Positions 1 through 9,697 of a stretch of DNA of 64,000 nt are shown one piece after another (position 1 is the first letter of the stretch; each line of letters begins with the position of its first letter). A model generated the notes under the pieces. The model made no database searches. It saw nothing but the letters and a program-made list of their open reading frames with translations, and was not told the origin of the DNA. Both the position numbers and the translations under genes were made by a program. The DNA is from Paracoccus lutimaris (GTDB lineage: Bacteria > Pseudomonadota > Alphaproteobacteria > Rhodobacterales > Rhodobacteraceae): contig NZ_QPJL01000003.1 in NCBI RefSeq assembly GCF_003337565.1, forward strand, positions 124,001-188,000, written 5' to 3'.

Positions 1-1537
1 ACTCGATCGGCAGGATGCCGACCACAGTCAGCGCCACCTGCTGGAACAGGGTCGCGCCCGGCTCTTGCTGCCAGGTCAGGACCTTGCCCGTGGACTCGGT
101 CTCAAGCCACATCATGCGGTCGTCGGCGGTCAGTTCGGGGCGATAACTGACCTTGTCCAGCGGCCCGTCAAAGCTGCTGCTGACCTGTTTGGCCATGGTC
201 GGGCTGTCGATCAGGAAACCCATCTCGCAATTCAGCGTGGCCGAGCGCGGGTCGAAATTGAACGAGCCGATGAAGATGCGCTTTTCGTCCACGGCGAAGG
301 TCTTGGCATGCAGGCTGGCGCCCGAAAGCCCAAGCGGTTTCAGCTGGGTCTTGGATTCCGGGGCGGCGCCGCCGCGCAGCTTCAGCTCATAGAGCTTGAC
401 CCCGGCCTCGAGCAGTTCGCGCCGGTATTTCGTATAGCCGGCATGGACCATCAGCACGTCGGTGGTGTTAAGCGCATTGGTCAGGATATTGACCTGCTTG
501 CCCGACCGCGCCAGCTCGTCGAAAAACGCGGTGCCCGGCTTCCCGGGGATGAAATAGGCCGAGACCAGATCCAGCCGCTGTTCCACCTGCCCGAGGATCT
601 CGGCCAGACGGGTGATCATCAGCTGGTCGCGGCTGGCGATACCCAGTCCCTTGACCGGATCGTCGGCCACCAGCTGCACCTGCGTCCATTCCAGCTGCAC
701 GTCACCCTTGGCAAAACGGGCGGCGCTGCTTTCCAGAACGCTCAGCAGATCCTTGGCCTCGGCGCTGTTCTTGACCTCGGCGACGCGGGCGTCAAATCCC
801 GCGCGGTCGCCATCGCCGGCGATGATGTTCTCGATCTCGAAGACCGAGGCGGCGTTCCAGTACTGGTCAAAGACCGCCGCCGTTTGGGGCACGATGCTGC
901 CGATCGCCAGCGCGTCCATATCGACATAGAACGCCTCGCCGATCTGGAAATATTCATTGCCGATATTGCGCCCGCCGATGATTGCGACGGCACCGTCCAC
1001 GATCATCGACTTGTTGTGCATGCGCCGGTTCATGCGCATGAAATCAATGGCATAACCTGCCATCTTGGGGCTGCGGATGGTCGAGGGGTTGAAGAGCCGG
1101 ATCTCGAAATTCTCGTCCTGGTTCAGCGCTGCCATGAAGCCGTCCAGCCCCGGCACGCCATTGTCGTCAAGCAGCAGCCGCACCCGCACCCCGCGCTTGG
1201 CGGCGCGGTCCAGCGCGTCCAGGAGCAGAATCCCCGAAGTGTCGTCGTGCCAGATGTAATATTGCGCATCGACCGAGGATTGCGCCTCGTCGATCAGCGC
1301 AAGGCGGCTGGCCAGCGCATCATGGCCATGGGCCAGCGGCATGACGCCCGAAAGGCCGGGATGGGTCTCTTGCGCAGCCTGCACGCGCTGGCCCAGCAGG
1401 GTCTCGGAACTGACCGGCAGCGCCGTCTCGGGCGCGCGCTCTGAGATGTCGGGCAACGGAAAGATCAGCCGCGTGACAAAGATCGCCGCCACAAGGACGA
1501 TCACGACCGGCAGCAACCCCCGGAAAAAACGCCGCAT
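1..1537 (-). CDS. Phospholipase D family protein, C-terminus cut by window edge
   Basis: The reading frame stays open from an ATG at 1537 to the left edge (at least 512 codons). The N-terminus has a short basic stretch, then a hydrophobic segment of about 17 residues, so it is probably membrane-anchored with a periplasmic catalytic part. Two HKD motifs of the phospholipase D superfamily are visible: MHNKSMIVDG near residue 175 and LHAKTFAVDE near residue 410. A GGAGG ribosome site lies 5 nt before the start. Family members hydrolyse or transfer phosphatidyl groups, as cardiolipin synthases do. The exact substrate cannot be read from the sequence. It is divergent from lysC. Confidence 0.85.
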   Translation of the reverse strand, partial: MRRFFRGLLPVVIVLVAAIFVTRLIFPLPDISERAPETALPVSSETLLGQRVQAAQETHPGLSGVMPLAHGHDALASRLALIDEAQSSVDAQYYIWHDDTSGILLLDALDRAAKRGVRVRLLLDDNGVPGLDGFMAALNQDENFEIRLFNPSTIRSPKMAGYAIDFMRMNRRMHNKSMIVDGAVAIIGGRNIGNEYFQIGEAFYVDMDALAIGSIVPQTAAVFDQYWNAASVFEIENIIAGDGDRAGFDARVAEVKNSAEAKDLLSVLESSAARFAKGDVQLEWTQVQLVADDPVKGLGIASRDQLMITRLAEILGQVEQRLDLVSAYFIPGKPGTAFFDELARSGKQVNILTNALNTTDVLMVHAGYTKYRRELLEAGVKLYELKLRGGAAPESKTQLKPLGLSGASLHAKTFAVDEKRIFIGSFNFDPRSATLNCEMGFLIDSPTMAKQVSSSFDGPLDKVSYRPELTADDRMMWLETESTGKVLTWQQEPGATLFQQVALTVVGILPIE

Positions 1538-1747
1538 GTCAACCTCCATCCGCGCCGGAACGGGCTTATGCCGCCGGCAGACCCTTTGAAAACCCGGGGA
1601 TTCGCCCCGCCGTGTCGCCGGCCCGGTCGCCGCCGCATGGAGCCAATGCCATGCGCGAAGCCGGGACCCGCGCCGCAACCATCATGAAAGCGCTGGCAAA
1701 GTGCAAATCCCAAATGTCGATATCTGCAATGAAACCCCCGCCGCCCC

Positions 1748-1776
1748 TTGTTCTTTTTCGATCCGAGCCATAGAAC
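1748..1776 (+). promoter_or_regulatory. Possible sigma-70-type promoter for lysC-ptsP
   Basis: TTGTTC and TAGAAC are separated by 17 nt and end 35 nt before the lysC start. The match to TTGACA/TATAAT is only partial, so this is tentative. Confidence 0.3.
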
Positions 1777-1811
1777 GCCCCCCGTAAATCTGGCGATACT
1801 GGAGGCATGAA

Positions 1812-3068
1812 ATGCCGCTTCTGGTGATGAAATTCGGCGGCACTTCGGTGGCCGACCTGGACCGCATCAAGAATGCCGCGCAAAAAGTCCGGCGCGAGGT
1901 GGAGCGTGGCTATGACGTGATCGTCATCGTCAGCGCCATGTCGGGCAAGACCAATGAGCTGGTCGGCTGGGTCGAGGCGACCTCGCCGCTGTTCGACGCG
2001 CGCGAATATGACGCGGTCGTCGCTTCGGGCGAGAACGTGACCGCCGGGCTGATGGCGCTGACGCTGCAGGAAATGGACGTGCCGGCGCGCAGCTGGCAGG
2101 GCTGGCAGGTGCCGATCAACACCACCGCCCAGCATTCGGCGGCGCGCTTTGTCAATATCCCGCGCAGGAATATCGACCAGAAATTCGCCGAGGGCTTCAA
2201 GGTCGCGGTGGTCGCGGGCTTTCAGGGCATCGGCCCGGACGGCCGCGTGACCACGCTGGGCCGGGGCGGCTCGGACACCACCGCCGTGGCCTTTGCCGCC
2301 GCCTTCGGGGCCGAGCGCTGCGACATCTATACCGATGTGGACGGGGTCTATACGACCGACCCGCGCATCACCTCGAAAGCGCGCAAGCTTGACAAGATCG
2401 CCTTCGAGGAAATGCTGGAACTGGCCAGCCTGGGCGCCAAGGTCCTGCAGACCCGCTCGGTCGAGCTGGCGATGCGCTACAAGGTCCGCCTGCGGGTTCT
2501 GTCCTCGTTCGAGGATACCGACGAGAAATCCGGCACTCTGGTCTGCGATGAGGATGAAATCATGGAATCGAAAGTCGTCAACGGCGTCGCCTATTCCCGC
2601 GAAGAGGCCAAGATCACGCTGGTCACCGTCGAGGACCGCCCCGGCATTTCCGCCGCGATCTTCGCGCCGCTGGCCGAGGCCGGCGTGAATGTCGACATGA
2701 TCGTGCAAAACATTTCGGAGCGCGATTACGAGGACCATCCCGGCGCCGTCACCGACATGACCTTCTCTTGTCCGGTCAATCAGGTCGCCCGCGCCAAGAA
2801 GGCCATGGAGGATGCGAAAGCCTCAGGCCACATCGCCTATGACGAGTTGGTCGTCGATACCGAGGTGGCCAAGGTCTCGGTCGTGGGCATCGGCATGCGC
2901 AGCCATGCCGGGGTCGCGGCGCGCATGTTCAAGGCGCTGGCTGATGAAAATATCAACATCAAGGTGATCTCGACCAGCGAGATCAAGATTTCGGTGTTGA
3001 TCGACCGCAAATATATGGAACTGGCCGTGCAGGCACTGCATGATGCCTTCGAGCTGGAACAGGTCTGA
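1812..3068 (+). CDS. lysC: Aspartate kinase
   Basis: It phosphorylates aspartate, the first step towards lysine, threonine, methionine and diaminopimelate. The 418-residue protein begins with the kinase signature KFGGTSVAD and continues with the amino-acid kinase fold (GRGGSDTTA near residue 155, DVDGVYTTDPR near 175). Two C-terminal ACT domains, from about residue 265, typically bind feedback inhibitors. Length matches the family (about 410). GGAGG lies 6 nt before the ATG. It is 32 nt upstream of ptsP on the same strand, so the two are probably co-transcribed, an order I recall from other Rhodobacterales. Confidence 0.96.
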   Translation: MPLLVMKFGGTSVADLDRIKNAAQKVRREVERGYDVIVIVSAMSGKTNELVGWVEATSPLFDAREYDAVVASGENVTAGLMALTLQEMDVPARSWQGWQVPINTTAQHSAARFVNIPRRNIDQKFAEGFKVAVVAGFQGIGPDGRVTTLGRGGSDTTAVAFAAAFGAERCDIYTDVDGVYTTDPRITSKARKLDKIAFEEMLELASLGAKVLQTRSVELAMRYKVRLRVLSSFEDTDEKSGTLVCDEDEIMESKVVNGVAYSREEAKITLVTVEDRPGISAAIFAPLAEAGVNVDMIVQNISERDYEDHPGAVTDMTFSCPVNQVARAKKAMEDAKASGHIAYDELVVDTEVAKVSVVGIGMRSHAGVAARMFKALADENINIKVISTSEIKISVLIDRKYMELAVQALHDAFELEQV

Positions 3069-3100
3069 CCCCGGACCCAAAGCCCTGAAGCGGGAGCAAT

Positions 3101-5344
3101 ATGCCCGAACGCAAGGACAGTGATTCGCGCAAGCTGCTGCTGCGGCTGCGCGAGACATTGGCGGCCCCCGGTGGCGGTCAGCATCGTCTGGATCAGATCA
3201 CCCATCACATCGCCGATTCGATGGGGACGCAGGTCTGTTCGATCTATCTGTTCCGCGACGCCGAGACGCTGGAACTCTGCGCGACCGAGGGGCTGAAGCC
3301 CGAATCGGTCCACAAGACCCGGCTGCGTCTGGGCGAGGGGCTGGTGGGCCGCGTCGCCCGCACCGGGCGGCATGTGAATTCGGCCAATGCGCCGGCCGAG
3401 CCGGGTTTCCGCTATATGCCCGAGACCGGCGAAGAGGTTTACCCCAGCTTTCTTGGCGTGCCGATCCAGCGCGTCGGCGAGAAGCTTGGCGTTCTTGTCG
3501 TGCAGTCCCGCGATGCCCGCCAGTTCAGCGAGGACGAGCTTTACGGCCTTGAGGTCGTCGCCATGGTGCTGGCCGAAATGGCCGAGCTGGGCGCATTTCT
3601 TGGCTCGCAAAGCGACGGTCTGCCGCAGGCGCATCGCTTTCCGGTCATGTTCCGCGGCACCACCGCGCAAGAGGGTGTGGCCGAGGGCCGCGTCTGGCTG
3701 CATGAGCCGCGCGTCGTCATCGCCAATCCGGTGGGCGAGGACCCGCTGAAGGAAAAGGCCCGGCTGAACGAGGGTGTGGCGATGCTGCGCTCGACCGTCG
3801 ATTCGATGCTGTCGGGGCATGATATGGGTGGCGGCGATTCCGCCGAGGTGATGGAGGCCTATCGCCTGTTCGCCCATTCCCGCAGCTGGCTGCGGCGCAT
3901 GGAGGAGGGGATCGACCTGGGCCTGTCGGCCGAGGCTGCGGTCGAAAAGGAACAAAGCCAGGCCCGCGCCCGGCTGGAAAGCGCGGCCGACCCTTATCTG
4001 CGCGACCGGCTACACGATCTGGACGACCTCTCGAACCGGCTTTTGCGCATCCTCACCGGGCAGGGGCGCGATACCGGCGCCTCGATGCCGGAAAACCCGA
4101 TCCTTGTGGCCCGCAATATCGGCCCGGCGGAACTGCTGGATTACGGCCGCAAGCTGAAGGGCGTCGTTCTGGAAGAGGGCTCGGTCGGCAGCCATGCCGC
4201 CATCGTCGCCCGCGCGCTGGCGATCCCGCTGGTCATCCATGCCGAACGCGTCATCGCCGAGGCGCTGAACGGCGACCCGATCCAGGTCGATGGCGACAGC
4301 GGCGTCGTGCATCTGCGTCCCGAGGAAACCGTCGCCAAGGCGTTCCGCGACAAGATGGCCATGCAGGCCGAGGCGCAGCAGCGCTATGCCGGGCTGCGCG
4401 ATCTGCCCGCCACCGACAAGGCCGGCACCACGGTCCAGCTTTACATGAATGCCGGGCTGATGGCGGACCTGCCCAGCCTTGACGGCTCGGGCGCCGAAGG
4501 GGTGGGGCTGTTTCGCACCGAATTGCAGTTCCTGACCCGCACCCGGGTGCCGCGCCGGGGCGAGTTGGCGGGGCTTTATGCCCATGTGCTGGACAGCGCC
4601 CATGGCAAGCCGGTGATGTTTCGCACGCTGGACATCGGTTCGGACAAGGTGCTGCCCTATATGAAGCCGCAGGATGAGCCGAACCCCGCGATGGGCTGGC
4701 GCGCGATCCGCGTGGGCCTCGACAAGCGCGGCGTCTTGCGCATGCAGTTGCAGGCGCTGATCCGCGCCGCCGTGGGCAAGCCGCTTTACGTCATGTTCCC
4801 GTTTATCACCGAGATGGAGGAGTTCGAGGACGCCCATCGCCTGCTGATGGAACAGCTGGCCCGCGAACAGCGCCTGGGCCATCAGATGCCCTCGGATATC
4901 CGCGTCGGCGCCATGCTGGAAACGCCCTCGCTGGCCTTTGCGCCCCGGAAATTCTTCGAGATGTGCGACTTCATCTCGGTCGGGGGCAATGACCTCAAGC
5001 AGTTCTTTTTCGCCGCCGACCGCGAGAATGAGCGCGTGCGGCGCCGCTATGACACGCTGAATACCTCGTTCATCACCTTGCTGGATCAGATCGTGCAGCG
5101 CTGCAACGCCGCCAATGTGCCGGTCTCGTTCTGCGGTGAGGATGCCGGCCGCCCCATCGAGGCGGTGACCTTTGCCGCGCTGGGATTCCGGCGGCTGTCG
5201 ATGCGTCCGGCCTCGATCGGGCCGGTCAAGCACCTGATCCGGCGCGTCGATCTGGACGAGCTGCGCAAGGTGATCGACGACGCGCGACAGGCCGGCGATA
5301 CCAATCTGCGCCGACCCGTCACCGAATGGCTGGCGCGCCAGTAG
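3101..5344 (+). CDS. ptsP: PtsP, enzyme I of the nitrogen phosphotransferase system
   Basis: It takes phosphate from phosphoenolpyruvate and passes it to the HPr-like protein NPr, feeding the regulatory PTS-Ntr that links nitrogen, potassium and carbon status. The 747-residue protein has an N-terminal GAF domain (about 25-160), the enzyme I N-terminal helical region, the phosphohistidine domain with the active histidine in GSHAAIVAR (His365), and the TIM-barrel PEP-binding domain ending in the FCGEDAGRP motif near residue 680. The GAF domain separates it from sugar-PTS enzyme I. GGGAG precedes the ATG. It probably forms an operon with lysC. Confidence 0.95.
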   Translation: MPERKDSDSRKLLLRLRETLAAPGGGQHRLDQITHHIADSMGTQVCSIYLFRDAETLELCATEGLKPESVHKTRLRLGEGLVGRVARTGRHVNSANAPAEPGFRYMPETGEEVYPSFLGVPIQRVGEKLGVLVVQSRDARQFSEDELYGLEVVAMVLAEMAELGAFLGSQSDGLPQAHRFPVMFRGTTAQEGVAEGRVWLHEPRVVIANPVGEDPLKEKARLNEGVAMLRSTVDSMLSGHDMGGGDSAEVMEAYRLFAHSRSWLRRMEEGIDLGLSAEAAVEKEQSQARARLESAADPYLRDRLHDLDDLSNRLLRILTGQGRDTGASMPENPILVARNIGPAELLDYGRKLKGVVLEEGSVGSHAAIVARALAIPLVIHAERVIAEALNGDPIQVDGDSGVVHLRPEETVAKAFRDKMAMQAEAQQRYAGLRDLPATDKAGTTVQLYMNAGLMADLPSLDGSGAEGVGLFRTELQFLTRTRVPRRGELAGLYAHVLDSAHGKPVMFRTLDIGSDKVLPYMKPQDEPNPAMGWRAIRVGLDKRGVLRMQLQALIRAAVGKPLYVMFPFITEMEEFEDAHRLLMEQLAREQRLGHQMPSDIRVGAMLETPSLAFAPRKFFEMCDFISVGGNDLKQFFFAADRENERVRRRYDTLNTSFITLLDQIVQRCNAANVPVSFCGEDAGRPIEAVTFAALGFRRLSMRPASIGPVKHLIRRVDLDELRKVIDDARQAGDTNLRRPVTEWLARQ

Positions 5345-5383
5345 GGCTGCCCGTCAGCTGCCGGCCCCGCTCGTCATGCGGTC

Positions 5384-6298
5384 TCAGGGCGCGCTGGTGC
5401 CGCGCTCACCGCGCCAGCGCAGCTTGGCCACCAGCAATGAAAATGCCGGCGAACCCTGCAGGCGCGAGGGATAGTAAAGGTGATAGCCCGGAAAGCTGGG
5501 GCACCAGTCCTCAAGCACCGCGACCAGCTGGCCGCGCGCGATCAGGGGCGCAACGCGGCGGTCGGGCAGACAGCAGAGCCCCAGACCGGCCAGGGCGGCC
5601 TCGGTGATCAGGTCGCCGTCATTGCAGATGAACTGACCCTCGACGCGGACATTGATCGCGCGATCGCCCTGTCCCAGTTCCCATGCGTAAAGCCCGCCCA
5701 GCGTCGGCAGCCGCAGGTTGATGCATTTGTGATGCGTCAGATCGGCCGGGGTTTCGGGCCGGCCATGGGCGGCAAGGTATTCGGGTGATCCGACGACCAG
5801 CATGCGCAGGTCAGGGCCGATCTGCACCGCAATCATGTCCTTTTCGACGCTTTCGCCCAGGCGCACCCCGGCATCGAAACGTTCGGCGACGATATCGGTG
5901 AATTTCTGCTCGACCGCGATTTCGATGCTGATGTCGGGATATTCGCGCATCAGGTCGCGCGCCTTGGGAAACAGGATCTCCTGCGCGACATCGCGGCTGG
6001 CGGTGATGCGGATATTGCCGGCGGGCCGCTCGCGCATGGCGTTGAGGCTGCCCAGCCGGGCTTCGATGTCATCGAGCGCCGGGCGCAGCGTCTCGGCCAG
6101 TTTCTCGCCGGCCTCGGTCGGCGCGACATTCCGCGTCGTGCGGGTCAACAGCCGCAGCGCCAGCCGGGTCTCCAGCCGCTTGATGATATGGCTCAGCGCC
6201 GATTGCGAGGTGCCGAGCCGCGCTGCCGCACGGGTAAAGCTGCGCTCTTCATAGACGGTCAGGAAGGCGACCAGATCGCCCAGTTCGTCACGCTTCAT
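5384..6298 (-). CDS. LysR-family transcriptional regulator
   Basis: A 304-residue DNA-binding regulator. The N-terminal winged helix (about 1-60) includes SFTRAAARLGTSQSALSHIIK, followed by a periplasmic-binding-protein-like effector domain. The overall look is of the CrgA/DmlR-like group, which often controls neighbouring redox enzymes. It sits 118 nt downstream of the aldo/keto reductase on the same strand rather than divergent from it, so the reductase is only a likely target. The effector is unknown. Confidence 0.9.
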   Translation of the reverse strand: MKRDELGDLVAFLTVYEERSFTRAAARLGTSQSALSHIIKRLETRLALRLLTRTTRNVAPTEAGEKLAETLRPALDDIEARLGSLNAMRERPAGNIRITASRDVAQEILFPKARDLMREYPDISIEIAVEQKFTDIVAERFDAGVRLGESVEKDMIAVQIGPDLRMLVVGSPEYLAAHGRPETPADLTHHKCINLRLPTLGGLYAWELGQGDRAINVRVEGQFICNDGDLITEAALAGLGLCCLPDRRVAPLIARGQLVAVLEDWCPSFPGYHLYYPSRLQGSPAFSLLVAKLRWRGERGTSAP

Positions 6299-6416
6299 TC
6301 ATGAACACCCGGCACTTTTTCAATCAGCCATTCATACCAGAACGGGCTGACCGGAATCCATACGGATCTGCCGGGTGTCATGGCCTGGGTGTCAGGAGTT
6401 CAGGCGCCTCCGGCGA

Positions 6417-7304
6417 TCAATCCTCGATGCTGATCGCGAAAGCCTCGGGCGTGACTTCGGCCGGATCGGGTCCACCACGTTCGCCACGATCAAGGCTGTT
6501 GATCGCGGCCATGTCCTCGGCGCTCAATGCAAAGTCGAAGATATCGCCGTTTTCATGGATACGGCCGGGATTGACCGATTTCGGGATCACCGAATGGCCC
6601 AGCTGGATCTGCCAGCGCAGGACGATCTGCGCGGGGGTCTTGCCATGCTTTGTCGCCAGCGCGGTGATCACCTGATCGCTCAGCGGGTCGTTTCGGGCAG
6701 CATCCGCGCGCCAATAGCGGTTGACGCCACCAATCGGCGACCAGGCCTGCGTGACGATGCCAAGATCGCGATTGGCCTTTTGCAGCGCGGGTTGGGCGAA
6801 ATGGGGATGCAGTTCGACCTGGTTGACGGCCGGGGCCACGCCGGTGGCATCGATCAGCCGCCGCAGATCGTCGGGCGCGCTGTTGCAGATGCCGATGGCG
6901 CGCACGCGGCCCTCCTGCATCAGCCCGATCACGGCCTGCCAGCTTTCAACGGTCAGGTCGAAGCGCTTCGGGACCGGCCAGTGCAGCAGATACAGATCCA
7001 GCACCTCCAGCCCCAGCTTGCGCATCGAGCGGTCAAAGGCGTGCAGCGTGCGGTCGCGGCCGTAATCACTCATCCAGAGCTTTGTCTGCACGAAGATGTC
7101 GGCGCGCGGCACATCGCTTTCGCGGATGCCCTGCCCGACCTCGGCCTCGTTCATATAGGCGGCGGCGGTGTCGATCATGCGATAGCCGTCGGCCAGCGCG
7201 GCCTTGACGGCGGCCACGGTCCCCTCGGGGCCAGACCGATAGACGCCAAGGCCAAGCGCGGGCATGCCCACACCATTGTTCAGTTCCAGTACCGGTCCCT
7301 TCAT
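6417..7304 (-). CDS. Aldo/keto reductase
   Basis: An NADPH-dependent carbonyl reductase of 295 residues. It carries the usual catalytic tetrad in order: Asp and Tyr in IDTAAAYMNE, Lys in VQTKLW and His in YLLHWPVP. The family signature MIPKSVNPGRIHEN-like segment (VIPKSVNPGRI) that binds the cofactor phosphate is near residue 235. It resembles the 2,5-diketo-D-gluconate reductase/AKR5 branch. AAAGGAGG lies 6 nt before the ATG. The substrate cannot be deduced. Confidence 0.9.
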   Translation of the reverse strand: MKGPVLELNNGVGMPALGLGVYRSGPEGTVAAVKAALADGYRMIDTAAAYMNEAEVGQGIRESDVPRADIFVQTKLWMSDYGRDRTLHAFDRSMRKLGLEVLDLYLLHWPVPKRFDLTVESWQAVIGLMQEGRVRAIGICNSAPDDLRRLIDATGVAPAVNQVELHPHFAQPALQKANRDLGIVTQAWSPIGGVNRYWRADAARNDPLSDQVITALATKHGKTPAQIVLRWQIQLGHSVIPKSVNPGRIHENGDIFDFALSAEDMAAINSLDRGERGGPDPAEVTPEAFAISIED

Positions 7305-7623
7305 GGGAGCCTCCTTTGGTCAGGTATCCAGTCGTGGTTCGAGATCTCCGGGCCGGTCGGTGACGGCGCGGCGCTTGTCTGCATCGACAGATAGCCGCAT
7401 TCGACCATGGCGATTAGCCGTTCAATGTAGAATGCGTCTATGAACTGGCGGCATGAATAATCGCCAGCGCTTCTGGTGGGCGGCGTTCAAGCCCCTTGCG
7501 TTGTCGGGGCTGTCGCCCGACACTTGCCGGCGACAGGCTGCCCTTTGACAGCCGTGGTGCCGCCTTCCGTCGAAGACCGGCACCAACGGGACGAGGGCGC
7601 GAAAATTCTGCAGGGTGATCGAT
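7305..7623. other. Divergent intergenic region, aldo/keto reductase to cysK
   Basis: These 319 bases hold the ribosome sites of both flanking genes. A short leftward open stretch at about 7320-7460 matches no protein I recognise. No clear promoter, operator or RNA structure was found. Confidence 0.4.
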
Positions 7624-8598
7624 ATGGAAAAAGTTCTCGCCGACAACTCGTTGAGCATCGGGCGCACGCCGCTGGTGCGGCTCAACCGCATCACCGACGG
7701 CGCCGGGGCGACGGTGCTGGCCAAGATCGAAGGCCGCAATCCCGCCTATTCGGTCAAGGACCGGATCGGCGCGGCAATGATCTGGGACGCCGAGGAACGT
7801 GGCCTGCTGGGCCCGGGCAAGGAGATCGTCGAGCCGACCTCGGGCAATACCGGCATTGCGCTGGCCTTCGTGGCGGCGGCGCGCGGCATTCCCATCACCC
7901 TGACCATGCCCGACACGATGAGCATCGAGCGGCGCAAGCTGCTTGTGGCTTACGGCGCGACGCTGGTGCTGACCGAGGGCGCAAAGGGCATGAAGGGCGC
8001 GATCGCGAAGGCCGAGGAAATCGCCGCCTCGGACCCCTCGCGCTATGTGCTGCTGCAACAGTTCAACAACCCCGCCAATCCGCTAATCCATGAGCGCACC
8101 ACCGGCCCCGAAATCTTTGAGGATACCGGCGGGCAGGTCGATATCCTTGTCTCGGGCGTCGGGACCGGCGGCACCATCACCGGCGTCAGCCGCTATCTGA
8201 AGGGCAGGGGGCTGAACCTGACCTCGGTCGCGGTCGAGCCCGCCGCCAGCCCGGTGCTGAGCCAGACCCGCGCCGGCCAGCCGGTGCAACCCGGCCCGCA
8301 CAAGATACAGGGCATCGGCGCCGGGTTCGTGCCGGGGGTGCTGGACCTGTCCATTGTCGACCGCATCGAGCAGGTCAGCAACGAGGAGGCGCTGGCCACC
8401 GCGCTGCGGCTGGCACGCGAAGAGGGCATCCTGTCGGGCATTTCCTGCGGCGCGGCCACCGCCGTGGCCCTGCGGCTGGCGCATCTGCCCGAGAATGCCG
8501 GCAAGACCATCGTGGTGGTCCTGCCGGATTCGGGCGAGCGCTACTTGTCCTCGGCGCTGTTCGAGGGGGTGTTCGACGGGGCAGGCGCCCCGGCCTGA
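7624..8598 (+). CDS. cysK: Cysteine synthase A (O-acetylserine sulfhydrylase)
   Basis: It makes cysteine from O-acetylserine and sulfide using pyridoxal phosphate. Recognisable blocks are the PLP lysine in [14 protein letters not shown], the substrate loop [12 protein letters not shown], the phosphate cradle [12 protein letters not shown] and the C-terminal PDSGERYLS. An upstream in-frame GTG at 7615 exists, but AGGGTG lies 6 nt before the ATG at 7624, and family members begin close to the ADNSxSIGxTPLVRLN block, so 7624 is preferred (324 residues). It is a canonical CysK and not an SbnA-type paralogue, despite the cyclodeaminase-family gene downstream. Confidence 0.93.
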   Translation: MEKVLADNSLSIGRTPLVRLNRITDGAGATVLAKIEGRNPAYSVKDRIGAAMIWDAEERGLLGPGKEIVEPTSGNTGIALAFVAAARGIPITLTMPDTMSIERRKLLVAYGATLVLTEGAKGMKGAIAKAEEIAASDPSRYVLLQQFNNPANPLIHERTTGPEIFEDTGGQVDILVSGVGTGGTITGVSRYLKGRGLNLTSVAVEPAASPVLSQTRAGQPVQPGPHKIQGIGAGFVPGVLDLSIVDRIEQVSNEEALATALRLAREEGILSGISCGAATAVALRLAHLPENAGKTIVVVLPDSGERYLSSALFEGVFDGAGAPA

Positions 8599-8661
8599 AC
8601 CGGCCCATCGGCTGACGGATCGGCGAAAGCGGCAACAGCGGTCTGCCGATCTGCAGGAAGG

Positions 8662-8677
8662 GGGCTGTATGCAGCCC
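8662..8677 (+). terminator. Stem-loop after cysK
   Basis: GGGCTG-TATG-CAGCCC gives a 6-bp GC-rich stem 64 nt after the cysK stop. There is no T-run, so it is at best a weak or factor-assisted terminator. It separates cysK from the next gene pair. Confidence 0.35.
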
Positions 8678-8734
8678 GCTTCGGGCGGTAACTTGCGCCG
8701 GACTGGGGGCCTTTGCCGCCTTAAGGGGAATGAC

Positions 8735-9697
8735 ATGACCGCGCTGCCCTATATCACCGACCGGGATGTCGCCGGCCGCCTGAACTGGCCCGACATGATC
8801 GAGGCGCTGGCCGCCGGTCACCGCCTGCCAAGGGCGCAGATCGGCGACCTGTTCCTGACCCGGGGCGATGATACGCTGATGGGGCGCGCGGCCTGGGTCG
8901 AGGGCGCGGGCTTTGGCATCAAGACCTTCTCGGTCATGGCCGGAAACGCGGCGCGCGGCCTGCCCTCGGTGCAGGGGGTAATGGTGCTTTACGATGAGGA
9001 AACCGGCACCCCTCGCGCCATTCTCGACAGCAAGCTGGTCACGCGCTGGAAGACCGGCGCCGATTCCGGGCTTGGCGCACGCTATCTGGCGCGGCCAGAC
9101 AGTCGCGAACTGGTGATCATCGGCGCAGGCGAGGTCTCGGGCTCGCTGGCCGAGGTCTATTCGGCGCTGTTTCCGGGGCTTGAGCGCATCCGCATCTGGA
9201 ACCGCACCGAGGCCAATGCCGCCCGTCTGGTCGCGCGACTGGCGGCGCAGGGCATCCGGGCCGAGGTCGCGCCCGATCTGGCCGAGGCCGTTGCCGGGGC
9301 CGATATCGTCGCCAGCGCCACCATGTCGCGCGTGCCGGTCCTGAAGGGCGAATGGGTCCGCCCGGGCACCCATGTCGATCTGGTCGGCGCCTTTCGCGGC
9401 GACATGCGCGAGGCCGACGACACCCTGCTGCGCCGCGCCCGTATCTTCGTCGACAGCCGTGAAACCACGCTTGAGCATATCGGCGAGCTGAAGATCCCGC
9501 TGGCCGCCGGCGTCATCTCGCCCGAAAGCGTTCTGGGTGACTATTACGACCTCGAGGCGCGGCGCGCGGGCCGTGTCACACCCGAGGAGATCACGCTGTG
9601 CAAGAATGGCGGCGGCGCGCATCTTGACCTGATGACCGCGCGGGCGATCATCGCGGCCTGTGCCGTCAACCCCGAAACCGGGATCGATCATGCATGA
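8735..9697 (+). CDS. Ornithine cyclodeaminase / mu-crystallin family protein
   Basis: A 320-residue NAD(P)-dependent enzyme of the OCD family, whose members include ornithine cyclodeaminase, ketimine and iminosuccinate reductases and alanine dehydrogenases. The Rossmann motif VIIGAGEVSGSLAEVY is near residue 130, and the family arginine/lysine region GFGIKTFSVMAGN is near residue 65. The start is set by AAGGGG 6 nt upstream of the ATG at 8735; the frame stays open upstream but that part looks non-coding. The stop overlaps the next gene by 8 nt, so the two are translationally coupled. The substrate is unassigned. Confidence 0.85.
   Translation: MTALPYITDRDVAGRLNWPDMIEALAAGHRLPRAQIGDLFLTRGDDTLMGRAAWVEGAGFGIKTFSVMAGNAARGLPSVQGVMVLYDEETGTPRAILDSKLVTRWKTGADSGLGARYLARPDSRELVIIGAGEVSGSLAEVYSALFPGLERIRIWNRTEANAARLVARLAAQGIRAEVAPDLAEAVAGADIVASATMSRVPVLKGEWVRPGTHVDLVGAFRGDMREADDTLLRRARIFVDSRETTLEHIGELKIPLAAGVISPESVLGDYYDLEARRAGRVTPEEITLCKNGGGAHLDLMTARAIIAACAVNPETGIDHA

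Noticed and set aside
65..1444. Long plus-strand frame of 459 codons opposite the phospholipase D gene
   Set aside because: It is the mirror of a frame with two HKD motifs and a good ribosome site; its translation (many His, Gln, Arg) has no family resemblance.
6375..7394. Plus-strand frame of 339 codons over the aldo/keto reductase
   Set aside because: Antisense shadow in GC-rich DNA; the minus-strand frame carries the full catalytic tetrad.
7320..7460. Leftward open stretch upstream of the aldo/keto reductase
   Set aside because: No start with a ribosome site and no recognisable family; treated as intergenic.
7624..9697. SbnA/SbnB-like diaminopropionate synthesis from the cysK and OCD-family genes
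   Set aside because: The cysK product matches canonical CysK throughout, the genes are 136 nt apart with a stem-loop between them, and no siderophore genes follow.
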